A DNA stretch of 15,270 bases from CAZVCJ01 sp964625745 (GTDB lineage Bacteria; Chloroflexota; Anaerolineae; VGOG01): positions 1 through 15,270 of the forward strand of contig CAZVCJ010000095.1 in the NCBI GenBank assembly GCA_964625745.1, read 5' to 3'. Position 1 is the first letter of the stretch. Each line of letters starts with the position of its first letter. Positions 6,736-13,293 of the stretch are shown here, piece after piece. The notes beneath the pieces are model-generated. The model made no database searches. It was not told the origin of the DNA and saw only the letters and a program-made list of their open reading frames with translations. The position numbers were made by a program, and so were the translations under genes.

Positions 6736-8419
6736 GCTTGACAACTCGCCTGGTCACAATGTACCATTCAGTGACGTTGCGGAAACGATCACTGGGATCG
6801 CCCATAGGACCCAACTGGACGCCCTGGACTTTCTCGTCCACGGCATAGGTGTAGATTGGATAGTAGAGAAGCAACGACGGCACTTCATCCACAAAGATCT
6901 CCTGGAAACGACAGTACAACTCGGCCCGCTTCCCTGAGTCGGTTGTACATCGCGCCTCCTCAAGGAGCCTATCAACCTCATAGCTTATGAAACCGGCATA
7001 GTTCTGCCCCTCAGCGTTCGCCTGGCTCGAGTGCCAGAGGGGATAAGGGTCAGGGTCGCCGTGCAGCTCCAGGTCAATCAAAAGGGCTTCGAACTCCCGA
7101 GGAATGAGGTATTCACGCACCAGTCCTGAACTTATCGCTCGAAGTGTGGCTTTCACCCCAACTGCCTCCCACTGGCGGGCGATCTCCCTGGCCAGTTCCA
7201 CATGCAGAGGATCGTCATCGGTCAGCAGGGTGAAGGCCAACTTCACCCCCTCTTTTTCCCTGGCGCTCCCGTTGCCTTCCTCATCATTGTTATTGGCATC
7301 ACCTGCTATGGCCAAGAGATCGGGAACGCGCCAACCTGCTTCATTCAGCGAATCCTCGGCCCGCTGAGGGTTGTACTCGTACTCAACGACGCTATTGTCA
7401 TAGGCCCAGGTCTCCGGCAGAACAGGGCTGTGAGCCACCAATCCCTGGCCCTTCAACACCCGATCTACAAGCTCCTGGCGGTCAATAGCGTAGAGCAAAG
7501 CCTGCCTGACCAGCTTGTCCTGAAAGAAGGGCAGCTCAGGGTCTTGCAGATTCAGAAGTATGAGGGTGTAGCCTGGCCACCGGGCCGAGAAAAACTGCAA
7601 CCCTGAGTTGGCTTCAACCACCTCGGGTAAGTCCTGGGGAAGAACACGGCTGATGCCCTGAACTTCGCCTCGCTCATAGGCGTCGAGGACGCTCTCATGA
7701 TTGGGATAGAATCTAAATTCGATTTTGTTCAAATAGGGATGGGGACCGTAGAAGAGAGGGTTGGCCTGGAGAAGGGCGTGCTCAACGGTGACTTCCTCCA
7801 ACTGGAAGAGGCCCGTGCCGGTGGGGTGACGATTAAACGGATCGTTGGGCAGCAACTCGGCGGGAACCTCGGCCAGGAGGTGGGCCGGCAGGATGCCAAT
7901 GGCGGTGTAATCTAAGAATGGGGCGCAGGGTTCGCTGAGGGTGAACTTGATAGTGTGGGAACCGACCCTGGTGATCTCCACACTCCGCCAAAGCTCAGCC
8001 AGATAGGTGGCGCCCCGATAGCCGGGATCCTGCATTGCTTCAACGGTGAAAACCACGTCGTCGGCGCTGAAGGGGACCTCATCGTGCCAAAGCACATCGC
8101 GCCGCAGGTAGAAGGTGTAGACGAGGCCGTCGTCGGAGATCTCCCATCTCTCGGCCAGGTCGGGAATAGCCTCGCCCCTCTCATTTAACCTGGTCAAGCC
8201 ATTGAAGATGAGAGAACAAAGCTCCCGATCCACCTGGTTATACTGGCAAAGGATGGGATTTATGTATTGCGCGTTGCCAGCCAGTCCCTCCACGTAGGTC
8301 CCGCCACCGCCGGGGACAATGACCGTAGCGAAGGTAAAGGTCAGATAGGCCAGCAAAGCGCCCAGCAAGACTATCCCCAGGAGGGTGATGACGACCTGCC
8401 AGCGGAAATGCTTGCTCAA
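6725..8419 (-). CDS. Family 5 extracellular solute-binding protein (peptide/nickel type), membrane-anchored
   Basis: A 564-residue SBP_bac_5-type protein. An N-terminal hydrophobic helix (about 8-31) has no lipobox cysteine, so anchoring is by a membrane segment or a cleaved signal. The mature part carries the family pattern: YVEGLAGNAQYINPIL, LIFNGLTRLNE, IPDLAERWEISDDGLVYTF, DVLWHDEVPFSADDVVFT, then HPTGTGLF and VRQALLYAIDRQELVD. A polar Asp/Asn/Glu-rich insertion (about 372-385) enlarges the usual Asp/Gly loop. Such proteins bind oligopeptides, nickel or similar ligands for ABC import. The start is a TTG at 8419, preceded by GGGAAGGGG at 8-nt spacing; the nearby GTG is out of frame. No permease or ATPase gene is adjacent, so it is an orphan here. 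It lies downstream of secG across a repeat element. Ligand unknown. Confidence 0.9.
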   Translation of the reverse strand: MSKHFRWQVVITLLGIVLLGALLAYLTFTFATVIVPGGGGTYVEGLAGNAQYINPILCQYNQVDRELCSLIFNGLTRLNERGEAIPDLAERWEISDDGLVYTFYLRRDVLWHDEVPFSADDVVFTVEAMQDPGYRGATYLAELWRSVEITRVGSHTIKFTLSEPCAPFLDYTAIGILPAHLLAEVPAELLPNDPFNRHPTGTGLFQLEEVTVEHALLQANPLFYGPHPYLNKIEFRFYPNHESVLDAYERGEVQGISRVLPQDLPEVVEANSGLQFFSARWPGYTLILLNLQDPELPFFQDKLVRQALLYAIDRQELVDRVLKGQGLVAHSPVLPETWAYDNSVVEYEYNPQRAEDSLNEAGWRVPDLLAIAGDANNNDEEGNGSAREKEGVKLAFTLLTDDDPLHVELAREIARQWEAVGVKATLRAISSGLVREYLIPREFEALLIDLELHGDPDPYPLWHSSQANAEGQNYAGFISYEVDRLLEEARCTTDSGKRAELYCRFQEIFVDEVPSLLLYYPIYTYAVDEKVQGVQLGPMGDPSDRFRNVTEWYIVTRRVVKLDK

Positions 8420-8446
8420 GCCTCACGCCCCTTCCCTATCTCGACC

Positions 8447-8689
8447 GTCATTGCGAGGCACGGTTTCTTGTGCCGCCTGTCCTGAGCTTGTCGAAGGGAA
8501 GCAATCCCCAATTCGCGGGGTGGAGATTGCTTCGCTTCGCTACTCAGAAACTTCCTCTCACCCCAGCCCTCTCCCCAACGGGGCGAGGGAGCACGTCCCC
8601 TCTCCCTTGCAGGGAGAGGGTTAGGGTGAGGGTGGGACGTTTCTGCTCCCTACGGATGGCGCGATGCGCCATGGAAGACTCGCAATGAC
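8447..8689. repeat. Composite repeat bounded by 11-bp inverted repeats (MITE-like)
   Basis: GTCATTGCGAG (8447-8457) and CTCGCAATGAC (8679-8689) are exact inverted repeats bounding 243 bp with no supported gene. Nested inside are the 21-bp TCCTGAGC/TCGAAGG repeat (8478-8498), a GCAATC/GATTGC pair flanking 8501-8530, a long imperfect inverted repeat with CTCACCC...CCCTCTCCC arms (8557-8576 and 8612-8630), and an ATGGCGC/GCGCCAT hairpin (8656-8672). It has no transposase and looks like several small repeats inserted into or beside each other. It fills the secG to solute-binding-protein gap and in RNA could act as a strong hairpin. Confidence 0.7.
8478..8498 (+). repeat. 21-bp TGTCCTGAGC-TTGTCGAAGGG repeat
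   Basis: Its two halves are exactly the first 10 and last 11 bases of the 45-bp repeats found inside the molybdenum hydroxylase gene (11993-12037 and 12881-12925), without their internal 24 bp. It is the short form of the same family. Words of this type, CCTGAGC followed by TCGAAGG, are widespread short dispersed repeats in bacterial genomes. Confidence 0.8.
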
Positions 8690-8705
8690 ATCATCCGTCT
8701 GCTCA

Positions 8706-8924
8706 TCATGCCACGATGACAATGATCGTAGCGAAGACAAAGAAAGCGACCACCAGGCCGACAGTGACGTTGAAGATGGTCTTCTCCACCCCGCGACGAC
8801 TGGTGTATACCGCACCCTGGCCCCCAAAGATACCACCCAGGCCCGACCCCTTGGTTTGCAGCAAAACAGCCGCAATGAGGGCCGTGGATATGACGATCTG
8901 GATAATGTATAGGTAGGTGAGCAA
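8706..8924 (-). CDS. secG: Preprotein translocase subunit SecG
   Basis: A 72-residue protein with two membrane helices (about 4-23 and 48-71) joined by a Gly/Ser-rich loop. It has the SecG hallmarks: LLQTKGSGLGGIFGGQG after helix 1, then the short EKTIFNVTVGL leading into helix 2. SecG joins SecY and SecE in the inner membrane to form the protein export channel. The start is a TTG at 8924 preceded by a consensus GGAGGT (8933-8938) at ideal spacing, which decides the start. A promoter with a perfect -10 lies at 8955-8983. The gene diverges from tyrS. Its length is normal for SecG. Confidence 0.95.
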   Translation of the reverse strand: MLTYLYIIQIVISTALIAAVLLQTKGSGLGGIFGGQGAVYTSRRGVEKTIFNVTVGLVVAFFVFATIIVIVA

Positions 8925-8954
8925 CTTGTGTTACCTCCATCGTGAACTGTGTAC

Positions 8955-8983
8955 ATTATACCACGTTATCCACTGGCGGGCAA
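8955..8983 (-). promoter_or_regulatory. secG promoter
   Basis: On the minus strand: TTGCCC (8978-8983, 4 of 6), 17-bp spacer, TATAAT (8955-8960) with an extended -10 TGG before it. It is a mirror image of the tyrS promoter, and the two -35 boxes are one base apart. Confidence 0.78.
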
Positions 8984-8984
8984 A

Positions 8985-9013
8985 TACACATTTTCGGCGC
9001 TTTGTGGTATAAT
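8985..9013 (+). promoter_or_regulatory. tyrS promoter
   Basis: TACACA (8985-8990, 4 of 6), 17-bp spacer, TATAAT (9008-9013) with an extended -10 TGG. Predicted start near 9020, giving a leader of about 78 nt. Confidence 0.78.
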
Positions 9014-9019
9014 AGCCTG

Positions 9020-9084
9020 GGGTCCTCAGCTTGCTGAGGGAGAGGCCAGCAACCCGCACGAGTTCGGGACTCCGAATAGATAGC
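9020..9084 (+). promoter_or_regulatory. Structured tyrS leader of unknown function
   Basis: The leader can fold a CCTCA/TGAGG hairpin at about 9024-9039, then a GGAG/CTCC outer stem enclosing a CCCG/CGGG hairpin (about 9038-9073), ahead of the ribosome binding site AAGGAG (9085-9090). No T-box sequence (the conserved GGTGG/ACCGC element) is visible and it is too short for one. It may be ordinary leader folding. Confidence 0.3.
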
Positions 9085-9097
9085 AAGGAGTGCAAAC

Positions 9098-10315
9098 ATG
9101 AAGCCCATACACGAACAAATGGCCACCCTCATGCGTGGGGTGGATTTCGGCGACGAGCAGATCAAGCAGGTAATGGAAGAGGAGCTGCTAGAGCGACTGC
9201 AAGAAGCCCAACACGAAGGGAGGTCGCTGCGCGTCTACTGCGGCTTCGACCCCACGACGTCTCAGTTGACTTTGGGCCACACGGTGCCCATGCGAAAGCT
9301 GCGCCAGTTCCAGGAGCTGGGCCACCAAGCCATCTTCCTCATCGGCAGCTTCACCGCCCTCATCGGCGATCCCACCGACAGGAACAGCGCGCGCCCTCAG
9401 CAGACGCCCGAGCAGGTGGCCGAGAAGGCGAAGGGATATGCAAACCAGGCCTTCAAAATCCTGGACCCCGACGAGACCGAGGTGCGCTACAACGCCGACT
9501 GGCTGGCACCGCTGACCTTCGCCGATCTCATCAGGCTGGCCTCACACTTCACCGTGCAGCAATTCCTGGCCCGCGAGAGCTTCGCCAGGCGCCACGACAA
9601 GGGCGACCCCATCTGGCTGCACGAGTTCTTCTACGCGCTGATGCAGGCCTACGACGCTGTGGCCCTGGAGACCGACGTGCAGATCGGCGGGACAGAGCAG
9701 CTCTTCAACCTGATGGCTGGCCGCAAGCTGCAGGAGGCCCTGGGGCAGCGGCCCCAAATCTGCCTGACGCTGCCGATCCTGGTGGGAACCGACGGCCACC
9801 AACGCATGGGCCAGAGCCGAGGCAACTACATCGGCGTGAACGAGCCGCCGGAGGAAATGTACGGCAAGGTGATGAGCATCCCCGATCACGCCATGCGCAA
9901 CTACTTCGACCTCCTCTCCAGCTTCGAGCCGGCCCAAATCGCCGACCTTGAGAAGAGAATAGCCAACGAGAGCCTGCACCCCATGGAGGCTAAAATGATG
10001 TTGGCCCAAGACATCGTCACCATCTACCACGATGCCGAGGCCGCAGCCCGCGCCGAGGCTCACTTCAAGAGAGTCTTCCAGAAAGGGAAGCTGCCGGAAG
10101 ATATGCCCACCCACAAGCTGGCCGCGCCCCAGAACATCGTGGACCTGCTGGTAGAGGTTGGTCTGGCGCCGAGCAAGAGCCAGGCCCGCCGCCTCATCGC
10201 TCAAGGTGGGGTGCGCCTGGATGGGAACAGAGTGGAGAGCATCGAGGAACCGGTGATTCCCGAGGGAGAGGCGATCCTGCAGGTGGGCAAGCGGAGGTTT
10301 GTGAGGATTGTGTGA
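9098..10315 (+). CDS. tyrS: Tyrosyl-tRNA synthetase
   Basis: A 405-residue class Ic aminoacyl-tRNA synthetase, which attaches tyrosine to tRNA-Tyr in the cytoplasm. Visible: nucleotide-binding entry YCGFDPTTSQLTLGH (HIGH equivalent near 58-61), the tyrosine-site segment LMQAYDA (181-187), DVQIGGTEQ (193-201, usual form GGxDQ), the KMSKS region reading RMGQSRGNYIGV (236-247), and a C-terminal S4 RNA-binding domain (about 345-405, SKSQARRLIAQGGVRLDG). Length and the LTLGH form suit the TyrZ-like branch of bacterial TyrRS. AAGGAG 7 nt before the ATG fixes the start. The degenerate KMSKS and GGTEQ are worth noting, but all other parts are intact and the gene looks functional. It converges with the molybdenum hydroxylase gene, with 8 bp between stop codons. 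Confidence 0.97.
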   Translation: MKPIHEQMATLMRGVDFGDEQIKQVMEEELLERLQEAQHEGRSLRVYCGFDPTTSQLTLGHTVPMRKLRQFQELGHQAIFLIGSFTALIGDPTDRNSARPQQTPEQVAEKAKGYANQAFKILDPDETEVRYNADWLAPLTFADLIRLASHFTVQQFLARESFARRHDKGDPIWLHEFFYALMQAYDAVALETDVQIGGTEQLFNLMAGRKLQEALGQRPQICLTLPILVGTDGHQRMGQSRGNYIGVNEPPEEMYGKVMSIPDHAMRNYFDLLSSFEPAQIADLEKRIANESLHPMEAKMMLAQDIVTIYHDAEAAARAEAHFKRVFQKGKLPEDMPTHKLAAPQNIVDLLVEVGLAPSKSQARRLIAQGGVRLDGNRVESIEEPVIPEGEAILQVGKRRFVRIV

Positions 10316-10323
10316 TCAGTGTT

Positions 10324-13167
10324 CTAAGCCAAAATCTTCTTCGGCGTGGCCGGCAGGCTATAAATGCGCACCCCAGTGGCATTGTAGATGGCGTTGACGA
10401 TGGCCGGCGCCGTAGGAATGAGAGAGATCTCCCCTATCCCCTTGGCTCCGTAGGGTCCCGCCGACGCCTCGTCCTCCACGATGATGGGCACAATCTCCGG
10501 CATACGCTCAATGGAGGGTATTTTGCACCTGGCCAGGGAGGTGCTCCTGGGAACGCCCTCCTCCATCACGAACTCTTCCTGCAAGGCGAAGCCCAAGCCC
10601 ATCACTACCCCACCCTCGATCTGACCAGCCACGGCCAGGGGGTTAAGAGCCCTTCCCACGTCGTTGGCCGCGATGACCTTAAGCACCTTCACCTGGCCGG
10701 TGTTGGTGTCCACCTCCACCAGGGCGGCCTGGGTGGCGTAGCCGAAGGCGAAGTGCATGTCGCCGACCTCGCCCAAGGGAGCAGTCTCAGGGGCCTCGTA
10801 AACGACTGAGGCCCGCACTTCGCGCCCCTCCCCTTTGGCAAGGGCCACGGCCTCGGCTAGAGAGATGGACTTCTCGCCAGCGTGTATGCGCCCATCCTTG
10901 AAAACCAGGCTGTCGGGCGGAGCATACAATTCCTCGGAGGCGACCTGGGCCACAGCCTCCCTCACTCTCTCGGCCGCCAGACGGGCCGCGTTGCCGGTGA
11001 TGAAGCTCTGGCGGGAGGCGGTGGTAGGGCCGCCGTCGAGGGTCTGGTCCGTGTCGGCTACGATGACCTCTACCGAATCGTGGGACAGCCCCAGCTCCTC
11101 AGCCGCCACCAGTGCCAGCACTCCCACCAACCCCTGGCCGACCTCGGCCGCCCCCGCCCGCACGATGGCCCGCCCACCATCGGTGAGCTCCACCTCGGCG
11201 CCAGCACAGTCCGCCGCCCCGCCGCCCAGACCCACGTTCTTGTAAGCGCAAGCGATGCCCCAACCCCTTCGGAGTTTCGAGTTTGGAGTTTCGAGTTTCG
11301 AGTTGACAGCTTGACGTTTGACGTTTGACGTTTCACGTTTTTCTAATTCCTTCTCCACTCTGTTGATGGTTTCCAGCAGTCCCACGCTTTCTCTGAGCAC
11401 CTGCCCCGTAGCCGTCACCGATCCTACCCGCAAGGCGTTTTTGCGTCGTATCTCGAAGGGCGAGAGACTGAGCTGCTCTGCCAGGATGTCCATCTGGCTC
11501 TCCACCGCGAAAGCCGACTGGGGCACGCCGAAGCCACGGAAGGCGCCGGCGGGCACGTTGTTGGTGTAGGCAGCGTAGCAATCAATCTCGACGTTGGGCA
11601 CGTCGTAGGGGCCGGTGGCGTGAGTGGCGGTGCGGGTCATCACGTGCTCGCTCAAGCTGGCGTAGGCCCCGGCATCGCCGTAGATCTCGGCCTGAACCGC
11701 GGTGAGCTGGCCGTCCCTGGTCGCTCCTGTTTTCAAGCGGATAGTGGTGGCGTGGCGCTTGGGGTGGACGATCAGGGACTCTTCGCGGGTGAAGACCAGC
11801 TTCACCGGACGGCCGGTGGCCTGAGCCAGGAGCGCCACATGGATCTGAACGGAGATGTCCTCTTTACCGCCAAAGGCCCCGCCCACCTGGGTAGCTTTCA
11901 CCCGCACCTTCTGCTCAGGAATGGCCAGGCTGGCCGCGATCTGGCGGCGGTCGTCGAAGGGGATCTGCGAGCCCACGTGGACGGTGATCTTGCCCTTCGA
12001 CAAGACTTCGGCGAGCTCAGTCGAGCCGCTCAGGACATGGCCCTCCCTGTCAATCGTAGCCACCCCCGCTTCGGGTTCCATGAAGGCGTGCTCCTGCCTG
12101 GGCGTTCGGTACTCCCTCTCCACGACGACGTCCGCCTCAGCAAAGCCCTGCTCCACGTCGCCCCTGCGCACCTGGATGTGCTTGAGGAGGTTGCCACTGT
12201 CGTGGACCAGGGGGGCGCCGGCGGCCAGAGCCTGCTGAGGAGAAGTCACCACCGGCAGAGGCTCATATTCCACCTCGATTAGCCCCAGCGCCTCCTCCGC
12301 TATCTCCTCCGTCTCGGCAGCGACCAGGGCGATGGCATCGCCCACGTAGCGCACCTTGTCGTAGGCCAGCACCGGCCAATCGGGGCGGACGAGGCCGTGA
12401 TTCTTGGCGCCGGGGACATCGTCGGCGGTGAGGACGGCGACCACGCCGGGCAGGGTTTCGGCCCTGCTGGTGTCCACCCTCAAGATGCGGGCGTGGGGAT
12501 ACCTGCTGCGCAGCACCCTGGCATGGAGCATCCCCTCGAAGTAGAGGTCGGCGGCATAAGTTGCCTGGCCCGTGACCTTAACCCTGGCGTCGGGGCGAGG
12601 AACGGGACGCCCAACGGCGGCCAGCGGAGTTCCCGCCGTCGGGAGCTGCGGCGGCCTGCCCTCTGCCGCTCCCTGAACCGCCTGGATGATTCGAGTGTAG
12701 CCGGTGCAGCGGCAGAGGTTGCGTTTGAGCGCGTCTTTGATCTCCTCGTCGGAGGGATGGGGATTGGCGTCGAGCAGGGCTTTGGCGGCCATGATCATCC
12801 CCGGCGTACAGAAGCCGCACTGCACCGCCCCGTGTTCGATGAAAGCCTTCTGCAAAGGATGTAACTCACCGCTCGCAGCCTGTCCTGAGCGGCTCGACTG
12901 AGCTCGCCGAAGTCTTGTCGAAGGGGCCAGCCCTTCAATAGTCTCCACCCGCGCTCCATCGGCGCGGCTGGCCTTGAAGATGCAGGAGCGCACCGCCTTG
13001 CCATCCACGATGACGGTGCAGCTCCCGCAGTGGCCCTGGCCGCAGCCATTCTTGGTCCCCGTGAGATGCAACTCGTCCCGCAGCACCTCAAGCAGGGTGG
13101 TCTTGGAGCCGATCTCGATTCGATGGGGGGAGCCATTGATGTACATGGAAATCGTCTGTTTTTGCAT
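10324..13167 (-). CDS. Single-chain molybdenum hydroxylase (xanthine dehydrogenase/aldehyde oxidoreductase family)
   Basis: A 947-residue fusion of the iron-sulfur and molybdopterin parts without the FAD domain, as in the Desulfovibrio aldehyde oxidoreductase type. Plant-type 2Fe-2S ligands: Cys42, Cys47, Cys50 (CGQGHCGSC) and Cys62. Second cluster: Cys117, Cys120 (QCGFCTPG), Cys152 and Cys154 (NLCRCTGY). The Mo domain follows: GRPVPRPDARVKVTGQATYAAD, QEHAFMEPEAG, QVGGAFGGKED (427-437), AFRGFGVPQ (542-550), GAAEVGQG (672-679) and the catalytic Glu913 in GAKGIGE. These enzymes hydroxylate aldehydes or N-heterocycles; substrate and electron acceptor are unknown. AGAGGA at 13176-13181 supports the ATG. 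The methyltransferase gene lies 126 bp upstream on the same strand. Oddly, three repeat-derived segments interrupt it in frame (residues about 82-96, 378-392 and 610-634); no frame is broken. Confidence 0.95.
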   Translation of the reverse strand: MQKQTISMYINGSPHRIEIGSKTTLLEVLRDELHLTGTKNGCGQGHCGSCTVIVDGKAVRSCIFKASRADGARVETIEGLAPSTRLRRAQSSRSGQAASGELHPLQKAFIEHGAVQCGFCTPGMIMAAKALLDANPHPSDEEIKDALKRNLCRCTGYTRIIQAVQGAAEGRPPQLPTAGTPLAAVGRPVPRPDARVKVTGQATYAADLYFEGMLHARVLRSRYPHARILRVDTSRAETLPGVVAVLTADDVPGAKNHGLVRPDWPVLAYDKVRYVGDAIALVAAETEEIAEEALGLIEVEYEPLPVVTSPQQALAAGAPLVHDSGNLLKHIQVRRGDVEQGFAEADVVVEREYRTPRQEHAFMEPEAGVATIDREGHVLSGSTELAEVLSKGKITVHVGSQIPFDDRRQIAASLAIPEQKVRVKATQVGGAFGGKEDISVQIHVALLAQATGRPVKLVFTREESLIVHPKRHATTIRLKTGATRDGQLTAVQAEIYGDAGAYASLSEHVMTRTATHATGPYDVPNVEIDCYAAYTNNVPAGAFRGFGVPQSAFAVESQMDILAEQLSLSPFEIRRKNALRVGSVTATGQVLRESVGLLETINRVEKELEKRETSNVKRQAVNSKLETPNSKLRRGWGIACAYKNVGLGGGAADCAGAEVELTDGGRAIVRAGAAEVGQGLVGVLALVAAEELGLSHDSVEVIVADTDQTLDGGPTTASRQSFITGNAARLAAERVREAVAQVASEELYAPPDSLVFKDGRIHAGEKSISLAEAVALAKGEGREVRASVVYEAPETAPLGEVGDMHFAFGYATQAALVEVDTNTGQVKVLKVIAANDVGRALNPLAVAGQIEGGVVMGLGFALQEEFVMEEGVPRSTSLARCKIPSIERMPEIVPIIVEDEASAGPYGAKGIGEISLIPTAPAIVNAIYNATGVRIYSLPATPKKILA
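11271..11342. repeat. Low-complexity intergenic-type repeat inside the molybdenum hydroxylase gene
   Basis: A 14-bp unit GGAGTTTCGAGTTT occurs twice in tandem (11271-11298), followed by a partial copy, then three TTGACGT heptamers and a variant TTCACGT (11311-11338). This is tandem junk-like DNA of the kind usually found between genes, and AT-richer than the flanking coding sequence. It stays in frame and encodes a polar stretch (KRETSNVKRQAVNSKLETPN) near residues 610-629, between ETINRVEKELE and GWGIACAYK. Confidence 0.8.
11993..12037 (-). repeat. 45-bp dispersed repeat, copy A, inside the molybdenum hydroxylase gene
   Basis: Identical over 45 bp to copy B at 12881-12925 but in opposite orientation. 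Copy A reads in the gene direction and encodes VLSGSTELAEVLSKG (378-392), placed between ATIDREGH and KITVHVGSQIPF where relatives are normally continuous. 45 bp is 15 codons, so the frame is kept. Confidence 0.9.
12881..12925 (+). repeat. 45-bp dispersed repeat, copy B, inverted inside the molybdenum hydroxylase gene
   Basis: The same 45 bp as copy A, lying against the gene direction. Read through the gene it gives the Arg/Ser-rich PSTRLRRAQSSRSGQ (82-96) between TIEGLA and ELHPLQKAFIEHG, in the loop joining the two 2Fe-2S domains. The repeat is open in both orientations in the frames used. Confidence 0.9.
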
Positions 13168-13253
13168 TGATCAATTCCTCTTCTGTGTGGGACAAGCAGT
13201 TGTCCCTCTTCGTCGCGACAGGTGATTCGGGAGAGGAGAGTGAAAGACCTGTG

Positions 13254-13265
13254 CCTGGTACCAGG
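13254..13265. repeat. 12-bp palindrome upstream of the molybdenum hydroxylase gene
   Basis: CCTGGTACCAGG is a perfect palindrome in the 126-bp gap between the methyltransferase stop and the molybdenum hydroxylase start. It could be a regulator site or chance. I see no convincing promoter in this gap. Confidence 0.3.
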
Positions 13266-13293
13266 TGTGGAGGTGGAATAGGTGATCGGGAGC

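Noticed and set aside
9014..9097. T-box or SAM riboswitch upstream of tyrS
   Set aside because: The leader is only about 80 nt and lacks the conserved T-box and specifier-loop elements. GGCCAGCAACCCG looks slightly like part of a SAM aptamer but the rest of the fold is absent.
9031..9951. A 306-codon plus-strand frame overlapping tyrS
   Set aside because: The translation is Arg/Pro-rich and low in hydrophobic residues, typical of an out-of-frame reading; tyrS covers the same DNA with all family motifs.
9542..10204. A 220-codon minus-strand frame inside tyrS
   Set aside because: Antisense shadow with no start signal and no family similarity.
11268..11345. Possible frameshift or assembly junction in the molybdenum hydroxylase gene at the AT-rich repeat
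   Set aside because: Conserved family sequence continues in the same frame on both sides, so it is an in-frame insertion rather than a break.
11620..12282. A 220-codon plus-strand frame inside the molybdenum hydroxylase gene
   Set aside because: Antisense to conserved Mo-domain motifs with no domain of its own.
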